From Ktedonobacter sp. (GTDB lineage Bacteria; Chloroflexota; Ktedonobacteria; Ktedonobacterales; Ktedonobacteraceae), in contig DMFQ01000476.1 in assembly GCA_003450555.1 (NCBI GenBank), positions 1 to 6,561 of the forward strand: DNA of 6,561 nt, given 5' to 3'. Shown here in pieces: positions 1 to 6,545 of this stretch. Every line of letters begins with the position of its first letter. The stretch's first letter is position 1. The notes below the pieces were generated by a model. The model was not told the DNA's origin and did no database searches. It worked only from the letters and a program-made list of their open reading frames with translations. The translations under genes were made by a program, and so were the position numbers.

Positions 1-2099
1 GTACCCTTGGGATCGAGGCGGTCAACCATCTCACCCTCTTCGTTCACACGCAGGTAGCCAGCCTCGATGTATTTCTTCGCATTGTCCCAAGCGCCACCAC
101 CATTGTTCAGGAAGAGAGCAAGGACGATGCCGCCCATCGTGCCGACCATCAGCATACCAGCCTCTGCCTGTGGGCCAAGGATGACGCCGACAGCGACGGG
201 TGTGAAGACCGCTATGACGCCTGGCAGTATCATAGCGCGCAGAGCACCACGAGTACTGATATCTACACAACGAGCATAGTCGGGTGCAACACGATCTTCG
301 ACATTCTCAGCCATGATCTTGGGATTCTCTTTGAACTGGCGGCGTACCTCTTCGATCATACGCTTGGCGGCAGCGCCAACGGCGCGAATTGCCAGGGCGC
401 TGAAGAAGAAGACCAGCGTGATGCCGATCAGCGCCGCGATAAAGACGGAGATATTGGCCAGGTCAACACGGTAGACGGCTGGATCGTGTTTGAAAGAGTA
501 GAGTACATCCAGGTATGCACTGAAGAGCAGGAAGGCTGCTAATGCAGCAGATCCGATACCATAGCCCTTCGTCAAAGCCTTGGTGGTGTTACCTACACCG
601 TCAAGCGCATCGGTGATATCGCGTACGGATTCAGCTCCACCTCCCATTTCAGTGATACCACCAGCATTGTCGGTGATAGGTCCGAAGGTATCCATCGCGA
701 GGATATAGGCGCAACTCATGAGCATACCCATGGTGGCGACAGCTGTTCCGAAGATACCACCGGGATTGATGATCTGTGGAATGTTCGTAGCGTGAATGAC
801 TACCTGGCTGCCCAGGAAGAAGGAGAGGAACAGGGCGACACAGATAGCCAGTACAGGAAGTGCAACGCATTCGAAACCGACAGCTACACCGGTGATGATG
901 GTTGTGGCAGGGCCGGTGAGTGTCGCGGCTGCGATCTCACGTACCGGGCGCCATGTGCCAGCGGTATAGTACTGTGTGATGAACACGAAGGCGATGCTTA
1001 AGAGAATACCGACGGTACCTGCCAGGCCGAACCAGACCCAGGGTGGTACGCCGTTGGTTGCGGTGATGTTATTTCCATTCAGCAGCAGAAAGCTGCCTAA
1101 GAATACTCCGAGAATGGAGAGGCCACAGGTAATAAAGTAGCCGATATTGAGCTGATTCATGGCGATTTCGCCCGGGTCTTTACCGGCGGCTTTATCTGGC
1201 TCAGTGACGACAGAGGGGCGAATATAGAGTAGGCCAAACATTGAAGCGATCAAACCGAAGGCACGTACCACGAGTGGGAAGAGGATCCAACCAATGTTAT
1301 GAGTCGCCACATAGAGTGAAACGCCGAGGATCATCGCTCCGATGTTTTCGGCGGCGGTTGACTCAAAGAGGTCAGCGCCACGACCTGCGCAGTCACCAAC
1401 GTTATCACCAACGAGGTCGGCAATTACAGCAGGGTTGCGTGGGTCATCCTCAGGGATGCCGGCTTCGATCTTACCTACGAGGTCGGCGCCCACATCGGCA
1501 GCCTTTGTATAAATACCGCCGCCGAGCTGCGCGAAGAGAGCCACAAAGCTAGCGCCAAAGCCGAAGCCTACAATGAGCGAAGGTGCCAGTGCCGGATTTG
1601 TCAAACCGCCAAAGCCAACAAAGACGCCTGTGACGCCCAATAGGGAGAGTGAAACCACCAGGAAACCTGAGACTGCTCCGCCACGTAACGAGACCATCAG
1701 GGCCTCACCAAGGCTGCGTGTAGCGGCGCTCGCGGTACGGCTGTTTGATCTCACCGCGACGTACATGCCGATGAAACCTGAAATGCCGGAGCAGATCGCG
1801 CCAATGAGAAAGGCGAGAGCCGTATGCCAGGCCAGGCTGAATTTAGCTGCCTGATCGCCCTGGCCGAGTAAATACAATACCGCGGCGACGACGATTGCTG
1901 CAACGACAGCAAGAGCAGCGATTGTGCGATACTGTCGGTTGAGGAAGGCCATTGCACCTTCAAAAATAGCGTTCGCTACTTTCTGCATGGCAGGCGTACC
2001 AGTATCTTTGCGTAGGACGTAACTCGCAAGATAGGCCGCGAATGCTACGGCGAGGAGTCCTACGATGGTAGGAACCCAGATATAAAAGCTGTTGTCCAC
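1..2099 (-). CDS. hppA: Membrane-bound K+-independent H+-translocating inorganic pyrophosphatase (3' end outside window)
   Basis: This integral membrane enzyme hydrolyses pyrophosphate and uses the energy to pump protons out of the cytoplasm. The frame is open for 699 codons from a GTG start and runs off the left edge, so the protein is partial at its C-terminus. Visible family signatures are GTPAMQ and EGAMAFLNRQYRTI near the N-terminus, GGGIYTKAADVGAD leading into the PPi/Mg site (D202 in DVGADLVGK), DNVGDCAG at 232-239, GPITDNAGG around 473-481, and AWDNAKKYIEAG around 670-681. Many hydrophobic segments separate these motifs, as expected for about 16 membrane helices. K507 in GNTTKALTKGYGIGSAAL is the residue that marks K+-independent H+ pumps; K+-dependent enzymes have alanine there. 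Missing is the C-terminal GDTVGDPFKDTSGP-type motif, which should lie just beyond base 1. GTG is chosen because it directly precedes the conserved N-terminal helix, no in-frame ATG lies nearby, and AAGGAGGG stands upstream. The gene has its own promoter. Identification is very secure; the ion specificity comes from the marker residue. Confidence 0.97.
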   Translation of the reverse strand, partial: MDNSFYIWVPTIVGLLAVAFAAYLASYVLRKDTGTPAMQKVANAIFEGAMAFLNRQYRTIAALAVVAAIVVAAVLYLLGQGDQAAKFSLAWHTALAFLIGAICSGISGFIGMYVAVRSNSRTASAATRSLGEALMVSLRGGAVSGFLVVSLSLLGVTGVFVGFGGLTNPALAPSLIVGFGFGASFVALFAQLGGGIYTKAADVGADLVGKIEAGIPEDDPRNPAVIADLVGDNVGDCAGRGADLFESTAAENIGAMILGVSLYVATHNIGWILFPLVVRAFGLIASMFGLLYIRPSVVTEPDKAAGKDPGEIAMNQLNIGYFITCGLSILGVFLGSFLLLNGNNITATNGVPPWVWFGLAGTVGILLSIAFVFITQYYTAGTWRPVREIAAATLTGPATTIITGVAVGFECVALPVLAICVALFLSFFLGSQVVIHATNIPQIINPGGIFGTAVATMGMLMSCAYILAMDTFGPITDNAGGITEMGGGAESVRDITDALDGVGNTTKALTKGYGIGSAALAAFLLFSAYLDVLYSFKHDPAVYRVDLANISVFIAALIGITLVFFFSALAIRAVGAAAKRMIEEVRRQFKENPKIMAENVEDRVAPDYARCVDISTRGALRAMILPGVIAVFTPVAVGVILGPQAEAGMLMVGTMGGIVLALFLNNGGGAWDNAKKYIEAGYLRVNEEGEMVDRLDPKG

Positions 2100-2110
2100 G
2101 ATAGAAAACG

Positions 2111-2118
2111 CCCTCCTT
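2111..2118 (-). promoter_or_regulatory. Ribosome binding site of hppA
   Basis: AAGGAGGG is a near-perfect Shine-Dalgarno sequence and fixes the GTG at 2099-2097 as the start. The gap to the GTG is 11 nt, slightly longer than optimal, and there is no better start codon between them. Confidence 0.75.
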
Positions 2119-2135
2119 AGGCACGATAGGCACGA
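2118..2135 (-). repeat. Tandem 9-bp duplication next to the hppA ribosome binding site
   Basis: TAGGCACGA occurs twice head to tail on the plus strand (TCGTGCCTA twice in the transcript), and the second transcript copy runs directly into the AAGGAGGG Shine-Dalgarno. It may be a simple slippage duplication or may affect translation initiation. No function can be assigned. Confidence 0.6.
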
Positions 2136-2215
2136 TAAAAGATAAGCGCGTCAACATTGACCGCCAATTACTTTGGTATCTTGAGAAAACCAAGTAGAGA
2201 CAAACGGTACGTATT

Positions 2216-2227
2216 CCTCTATAGAGG
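2216..2227. repeat. Perfect 12-bp palindrome just downstream of the hppA promoter
   Basis: CCTCTATAGAGG equals its own reverse complement. It lies roughly 11 to 22 nt after the predicted transcription start of hppA, where a bound repressor would block transcription. It is flanked by a direct repeat of GTATTC (2211-2216 and 2227-2232). As RNA it would give only a 4-bp stem with a 4-nt loop, so a DNA operator is more plausible than a hairpin. The binding protein is unknown. Confidence 0.5.
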
Positions 2228-2244
2228 TATTCGAGTCGAAATCT

Positions 2245-2273
2245 AGTTTAACATAGTGTTTGTCCTATGACAA
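2245..2273 (-). promoter_or_regulatory. Sigma-70/SigA-type promoter of hppA
   Basis: On the minus strand TTGTCA (2273-2268, five of six consensus bases) is followed by a 17-bp spacer and TAAACT (2250-2245, four of six). The ideal spacing and location in the gap between two co-directed genes make this the best promoter in the window. It implies that hppA can be transcribed independently of the upstream pyrophosphatase gene. Confidence 0.65.
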
Positions 2274-2363
2274 GTATTTTCGTAACAAAACTCACCCCTG
2301 AGAAATGGAAAGGATGTATGAGATCACTGGTTTTAGGGAACAGGTGTTACATATTTCTGCATA

Positions 2364-4016
2364 CTACAACGCTCCGGTTTTACCAGACATCGAGGCCTGG
2401 AAGCGTGCCAGTAGTGGCACTAACTGTTTCTTACGCGAGACCAGGCCTTCTACCATAACTGAATGCCCATCTGCTTGCAGGGGAGCGTTCAATACTTCGG
2501 CGATGGCCTGCTCTCCGCCCCAGATCAAGAGATGGCACTCCATATCGATGATGTTAACCAGCATAAAGAGCAGGGAGGCGTAGCCTCGTTCGTGTGCGAT
2601 GCGCTGCATAGCGGTAAGCAACTCGGGAGTCCTTTTCTCAATTGCAGCCGGACTAGCGGTTTCAACCGTCCCGATGGCAAACTTTGTGTCTCCGACGGTG
2701 AACTCTTTGAAGTCCGATGTAATCAATGCTTCGGCAGAACGCGCACTCAAATCGGCGGCAGCCGCGGTGAATATCTCCTGGCCGTATTGCTCAATATCTT
2801 CTCCCGCGATCTCCGCCAGCTCGGCTGCAACGCGCTCGTCTTTTGTCGTGCAGGTGGGAGAGCGCAGGATGAGGGTATCGTAGAGCAGACCTGCCAGCAA
2901 TAATCCTGCCACCTCGCGGGGAATGGCGATCCCTGCTTCGTGGTAGAGGCCAGTAATGATCGTGCCCGTACAGCCGACGGGATCGGCGCGAAACATGATA
3001 GGCCTGTTTGTGTGAACATCGGCAATGCGATGATGGTCGATAATGCCGAGTAGTTCTGCCTCATCGAGGCCATCGACGGCCTGTGACTGCTCGTTATGGT
3101 CTACCAGCACGACCCTTTTTGCACGTGCATTCAGAATATCAGTGCGCGAAAGATATCCTACCAGGGTGCCTTCACTATCGACTACGGGCATGGAACGGCG
3201 GCGAGCGAGGGTGCGCTGTACCTCGCTCATGGGGTCTTCTGGTCGGCAGTAGTCGAACTCGCGGTTCATGATATCTTGTGTGCTGATGCTCAAGTTAATC
3301 AGGCGCACAGCTGTAAATGTGTGATGGGCCGTGCTGATAACCATAACTCCCTGCTGTTTTGCCGCCGTCAGAGTGCGTGCCGAGACCAGTAAATCACCGG
3401 TAATGACGAGGGCAGCGGCTCCGCTTTCGATAGCTTTGAGTTGGGCGTTCTCGCGGTCACCCAGGACGACAAGACAGCCTGGCTCGACATAATCAGCCAT
3501 AGTCTCCGCCTGCATCGCTCCAACGATGACGCGATTCCCCAGCGTGCGGCGTCCTTCCACCAGGACGCGCCCTCTAAGAGCACGCACCAGGTTATCTCGT
3601 TTCAGCGGTACCCGGTTGACGGAACGTGGATCCAGGTCATTGAAAAAGAGTTTGGCGAAATCTTCAGTGGCGATAATGCCATGTACTTTGTTGTCGGCGT
3701 CAACGACGGGCATAGATCGACGGTTATGCTCTTGCAAGAGTTGCCCTGCCTCTAAAAGTGGCTGGTCGAGGTACGCGCAGATCACGCCGCGGCGCATGAC
3801 ATCGCGTACCTGGAGATACACGTCATCGATAGCCTCTGGCGGCTCGACCTGAAAACGCTCGAGCACAAAGCGCACCTCTGGTTTAAGCTCCCCGTTGCGC
3901 GCGGCGATAGCCTCTTCTTCGCCCTGTAGTTGCAAGAGGCGCGCATAGGCGTACGCGGAAGCTATGGAGTCTAAGTCGGAGTTTTTGTGTCCAATCACAT
4001 AGATCGGTCTTGCCAT
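2364..4016 (-). CDS. ppaC: Manganese-dependent family II inorganic pyrophosphatase with CBS and DRTGG regulatory domains
   Basis: This soluble cytoplasmic enzyme hydrolyses pyrophosphate to two phosphates. The 550-residue protein has the DHH catalytic half split by a regulatory insert. The N-terminus carries GHKNSDLDSI with metal ligands H10, D14 and D16. A first CBS domain spans about 66-125, a DRTGG domain about 140-245 and a second CBS domain about 246-300. The DHH half resumes with DHN (D306), DHH (D327, H328, H329) and D380, and the DHHA2 substrate domain (about 415-545) ends with SRKKQ (527-531). All expected catalytic residues are present. Plain family II enzymes have about 310 residues, so the extra length is the regulatory insert. 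In characterised CBS-PPases, AMP and ADP inhibit, ATP can activate, and DRTGG-bearing forms respond to diadenosine polyphosphates; this is family knowledge, not shown here. The second CBS keeps the ribose-binding S-x-x-D (S290, D293); the first has alanine (A116) at that position. An AAAGGG ribosome binding site stands 8 nt before the ATG, and the OsmC-family gene ends 31 bp upstream, suggesting an operon. Confidence 0.95.
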   Translation of the reverse strand: MARPIYVIGHKNSDLDSIASAYAYARLLQLQGEEEAIAARNGELKPEVRFVLERFQVEPPEAIDDVYLQVRDVMRRGVICAYLDQPLLEAGQLLQEHNRRSMPVVDADNKVHGIIATEDFAKLFFNDLDPRSVNRVPLKRDNLVRALRGRVLVEGRRTLGNRVIVGAMQAETMADYVEPGCLVVLGDRENAQLKAIESGAAALVITGDLLVSARTLTAAKQQGVMVISTAHHTFTAVRLINLSISTQDIMNREFDYCRPEDPMSEVQRTLARRRSMPVVDSEGTLVGYLSRTDILNARAKRVVLVDHNEQSQAVDGLDEAELLGIIDHHRIADVHTNRPIMFRADPVGCTGTIITGLYHEAGIAIPREVAGLLLAGLLYDTLILRSPTCTTKDERVAAELAEIAGEDIEQYGQEIFTAAAADLSARSAEALITSDFKEFTVGDTKFAIGTVETASPAAIEKRTPELLTAMQRIAHERGYASLLFMLVNIIDMECHLLIWGGEQAIAEVLNAPLQADGHSVMVEGLVSRKKQLVPLLARFQASMSGKTGAL

Positions 4017-4047
4017 GTTTTTTACCCTTTGCGCAGCTCTCTCGCGG

Positions 4048-4551
4048 CTATTGCTCAGTCCACTCTACGTGCAGGGCTGGCGGCTGGACCAACGTCTGCA
4101 TTACCACACAATATTGTTCTGTCTTCTCGCGTAACCCTTGTACTTGTTCTGCCGTGGCCTCGGGTGCATCAATCTCAAAGCGAATATGGATATCCCGAAA
4201 ACCCACCGGCACTTCTTTTGATAATCCTAATGTGCCGCGCAGATCCAGATCTCCCTCGACTATGACCTCGATACGCTCAGTTGGTATACCCATAGACGTG
4301 GCGACCATCTGGCAAGTAATCTGTGCACAGGCGGCCAGTGCTCCGAGAAGTAAGTCTCCAGAGCAAGCGGCAGTACCAGCTCCGCCGACTCCGCTGTGGG
4401 CTTCGGACTGATAGATTGCGCGTCCAATATCGATAGAGCATGCCATTGGAGTGGCAGTCTGGCTGCCTTGCGCCCTGAGTGTGATGAGGGCGCTATGCGG
4501 GTCACTACGGTATTTTTCCTTAAACGGCTTTTGAACTGATCGAAGATCCAT
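4048..4551 (-). CDS. OsmC/Ohr-family protein (probable thiol peroxidase)
   Basis: OsmC and Ohr proteins are small cytoplasmic dimers that reduce organic hydroperoxides with two cysteines. The 167-residue product matches the family in length and plan. The first conserved cysteine sits in the long central helix (LLLGALAACAQITCQM, C75, with an extra C80 one turn later), and the second near the C-terminus (EKTEQYCVVMQTL, C148). The middle part VEGDLDLRGTLGL followed by VGFRDIHIRFEID resembles the family's beta-strand region. C63 is a further cysteine without an obvious role. The start is supported by GGGAGG about 9 nt upstream. The pyrophosphatase gene follows after 31 bp, so the two are probably co-transcribed. 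Some family members lack peroxidase activity, and I cannot assign this one to the OsmC, Ohr or YhfA-like subgroup, so no symbol is given. Confidence 0.88.
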   Translation of the reverse strand: MDLRSVQKPFKEKYRSDPHSALITLRAQGSQTATPMACSIDIGRAIYQSEAHSGVGGAGTAACSGDLLLGALAACAQITCQMVATSMGIPTERIEVIVEGDLDLRGTLGLSKEVPVGFRDIHIRFEIDAPEATAEQVQGLREKTEQYCVVMQTLVQPPALHVEWTEQ

Positions 4552-4563
4552 AGTATGCTACCT

Positions 4564-4623
4564 CCCTGGTGGAAAGAATTCGTCCACTCTATTTTAACAG
4601 ACTTGTAGGATGTGACACCAGGG
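4564..4623. repeat. Spaced 8-bp inverted repeat bracketing the OsmC gene promoter and ribosome binding site
   Basis: CCCTGGTG (4564-4571) and CACCAGGG (4616-4623) are exact reverse complements separated by 44 bp. One arm overlaps the candidate -35 element; the other runs into the GGGAGG Shine-Dalgarno. In a read-through transcript the arms could pair and cover part of the ribosome binding site; as DNA they could be two operator half-sites. An 8-bp match at this distance could also be chance. Confidence 0.4.
4591..4618 (-). promoter_or_regulatory. Candidate promoter of the OsmC-pyrophosphatase pair
   Basis: On the minus strand TAAAAT (4596-4591, five of six -10 bases) lies 16 bp after GTGTCA (4618-4613, four of six -35 bases). 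Transcription would start near 4584, leaving a leader of about 30 nt. The spacer is one base short of ideal. Read-through from the peptidase gene upstream is an alternative, because no convincing terminator separates them. Confidence 0.35.
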
Positions 4624-4640
4624 TTGTGATAGAACTGGGT

Positions 4641-6413
4641 TTATACGTTTTTATGGTGCCTTCTTCTGTTCATTATTAAGAGTGCAACGAGTAGTATTAT
4701 GATGCATATCCCCACTGCTACGGGGATAAATACCAGGGCGGGGCTCACGCTACTTGATAGAGATGGCGTGGTTGCTGTCGCTGTTGGGATTACCTGGCTT
4801 GATGGAATATCGTTTGGCGTGGGTAGGATGACTGCCGAGTTGGGAGGTGGCACTCCATTTGCTTTATAACTTGCATAGGGATTGTCGTAGCTCGTGGATT
4901 GGGGCACGATGTTAAGCACTTTGCTCACGCGCCTCGAGCCTTTTGTTGAACTGACGGTTAATGTCAGTGTATAGCTGCCAGGCGTCGTGTACACGTGGTT
5001 GACTGCAATGCCTGTAGCCTTAGAATTAGAACCATCTCCAAAGTCCCAGGTGTAGTGCAACGTATTGCTGTTAGCGTTGAGATCGTAGGAGGCTCTGGCA
5101 TCAAAGGAGATGTTCTGGTTGACGACTGTTAGCCCAATATCACTTATTGCCGCGATGGGATTCTTGTCGGCGCTGACCTGGCCAAGGATGGCGGGCTGAT
5201 TGAGCATCCAGGTTGTTAGCATACCGGGAAGCGCCAGAGCTAAGACGAGCGCCCTGGCTTCTTTTGAGCTACCACTGGCAAACGTATTCATCAGTTGGAT
5301 CGTGTCCTCTTTTTGATCAAATGGATACGACCAGGGCGGTGGGTTGTTATCGTAGTAGGTCGAGTTTCCAGCAAAGGTAGCGCAGGGCAAACCCGCAAGC
5401 GTAAAGGGGATCTGGTCGCTACCGCCCAGGGTGTCATCTTCAAGGTGGAGGTTGTTGAGCTGGTTGGAGGCAAAGACCGGTTGCGTAACGTCCTGGTTGT
5501 TAGCATCATGATACGAGAGTGTTTGATAACCCAGTGCTTGAAACTGCTGAAATACGGGGGTTACGGCCTGCTGCATCAGAGTGCGAAACGTAGTGATGTT
5601 GGCTTGCTGTTGTTGTGAGAGTCTATTCTGGTTTGGATATAATTGGCTGTTCTGCAATGGCGACATATCAACGTAAAAGGGCAATAGAGGATTAGCCATC
5701 TTGCCAAGGTAGCGCAGTGGGTATGCAATGCCGCTCTGCTCCTCATTAAACATGGCCACGATGTTGTTGACATCGCCATTGACGGTACTGTTCAGGTAGT
5801 GAAACGAGCCATAGAGGCCCTGTTCCTCGGCGTCGAAGATGACGAAACGCAGCGTGCGCGCGGGATAGGTGTGATGGCTACGCCAGTACATTCCCATGGC
5901 TCTGGCCACGCCAAGCTCGATGGCACAGCCGCTGGCATCGTCGTTTGCTGATTGCGTGGAGATGGCCTCGCCATCATAGTGGCAGCCGATGACAACCACT
6001 TGTTCGGGATGTGTGACGCCCGGGATGGTGACCTCCAGGTTGAAGGCGGGAACGATAGCGGGGCGACCCTGCCAACCCGCAACATTGAATTCGTCGCGCC
6101 GGACTTGTGCTCCGAAGCCAGCAACATTCTTCATGAGTTCCTGGGACCAGTAGGAGGCGAATTCATCGTGCCCATTCTGAGTGACCGGTAGATTGTTATC
6201 ATAGCCTGCTTCACGGTGTTGATAGCTGGTAGCCATGTAGAAGAGCTGGTCATATATATAATTGGGATCGACAGTCGGAAAATCTGCCAGAGCGTGTTGC
6301 TGGATGCTTGATTTGGGACTCCTGGCGCTGGCAGGAGTTGTCGTGAAGATCGTTAGTAGTGAACTGATTGCAAGAAAGAAAAGGCAGCAAGCACAGGATA
6401 TTCGATGTCGCAT
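4641..6413 (-). CDS. Secreted, membrane-anchored M28-family zinc peptidase-like protein with PKD domain
   Basis: M28 proteins are aminopeptidases and related hydrolases with a two-zinc centre. This 590-residue protein starts with a signal peptide (hydrophobic 8-27, likely cleavage after ASA at 28-30). The peptidase domain (about 50-405) shows the first zinc ligand in GCHYDGE (H145), the bridging aspartate in SANDDASG (D158), and FDAEEQGLYG with the catalytic base E195 and ligand E196. The usual N-x-D ligand appears as FNEEQSG (E224 or E225), and the usual SDH motif reads SDQIPF (Q334), so the second zinc site is altered. A PKD domain (about 418-503, with WDFGDG at 456-461) follows, then a Ser/Thr/Pro-rich stalk (about 520-557), one membrane helix (about 558-580) and a basic tail RRRHHK. 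The enzyme would thus face outwards on a stalk. A glutamine-rich stretch (268-292) is inserted in the peptidase domain. GGAGAG lies 5 nt before the ATG. Substrate is unknown, and activity is not certain given the ligand changes. Confidence 0.9.
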   Translation of the reverse strand: MRHRISCACCLFFLAISSLLTIFTTTPASARSPKSSIQQHALADFPTVDPNYIYDQLFYMATSYQHREAGYDNNLPVTQNGHDEFASYWSQELMKNVAGFGAQVRRDEFNVAGWQGRPAIVPAFNLEVTIPGVTHPEQVVVIGCHYDGEAISTQSANDDASGCAIELGVARAMGMYWRSHHTYPARTLRFVIFDAEEQGLYGSFHYLNSTVNGDVNNIVAMFNEEQSGIAYPLRYLGKMANPLLPFYVDMSPLQNSQLYPNQNRLSQQQQANITTFRTLMQQAVTPVFQQFQALGYQTLSYHDANNQDVTQPVFASNQLNNLHLEDDTLGGSDQIPFTLAGLPCATFAGNSTYYDNNPPPWSYPFDQKEDTIQLMNTFASGSSKEARALVLALALPGMLTTWMLNQPAILGQVSADKNPIAAISDIGLTVVNQNISFDARASYDLNANSNTLHYTWDFGDGSNSKATGIAVNHVYTTPGSYTLTLTVSSTKGSRRVSKVLNIVPQSTSYDNPYASYKANGVPPPNSAVILPTPNDIPSSQVIPTATATTPSLSSSVSPALVFIPVAVGICIIILLVALLIMNRRRHHKNV

Positions 6414-6483
6414 GAAGTCTCTCCAGTTTGAGCCAGGTGCGTTGTACGTTGGCTATAAGGTTGGTATCGTATTTGTCTCCTAT

Positions 6484-6489
6484 AGTATA
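6484..6489 (-). promoter_or_regulatory. Possible -10 element for the peptidase gene
   Basis: TATACT lies about 70 nt upstream of the start codon in an AT-rich stretch that includes the 10-bp palindrome ATATGCATAT (6487-6496). At 16 to 18 bp further upstream no good -35 hexamer is visible, so the call is weak. Confidence 0.25.
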
Positions 6490-6545
6490 TGCATATTGCA
6501 GCGTTGCATTCACAGAATATGCCAGCCTGTATTGGGAGCCAGCGG

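Larger units (their letters stand above)
2100..2238 (-). promoter_or_regulatory. Predicted 5' leader of hppA
   Basis: From the predicted transcription start (about 2238) to the GTG there are about 140 nt without a convincing gene. The stretch holds a 12-bp palindrome (2216-2227), an imperfect stem of ACTTGG against CCAAAGT with a 13-nt loop (2170-2195), a short inverted repeat GTCAACATTGAC (2150-2161) and a 9-bp tandem duplication (2118-2135). I do not recognise a known riboswitch or T-box. The extent of the leader depends on the promoter call. Confidence 0.45.

Noticed and set aside
1241..1552. 103-codon plus-strand frame inside hppA
   Set aside because: Arginine-rich antisense translation of conserved HppA codons; the real protein is on the other strand.
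1960..2193. 77-codon minus-strand frame starting in the hppA leader and overlapping its 5' end
   Set aside because: It overlaps the conserved HppA N-terminus in another frame and has no recognisable content; an upstream regulatory ORF is conceivable but unsupported.
2284..2302. Possible terminator after the pyrophosphatase gene (CTCAGGGGTGAG followed by TTTTGTT)
   Set aside because: The stem is only 4 bp with an interrupted T-run, too weak to call a terminator.
2463..2903. Open plus-strand frames of up to 146 codons opposite the pyrophosphatase gene
   Set aside because: They lie wholly within a well-supported gene with all family motifs, resemble no known protein and lack ribosome binding sites.
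4552..4640. Terminator after the peptidase gene
   Set aside because: The only inverted repeat has a 44-nt loop and no T-run, so it is not a rho-independent terminator.
6250..6513. 87-codon minus-strand frame overlapping the start of the peptidase gene
   Set aside because: It overlaps the signal peptide region out of frame, has no clear ribosome binding site and no recognisable protein features.
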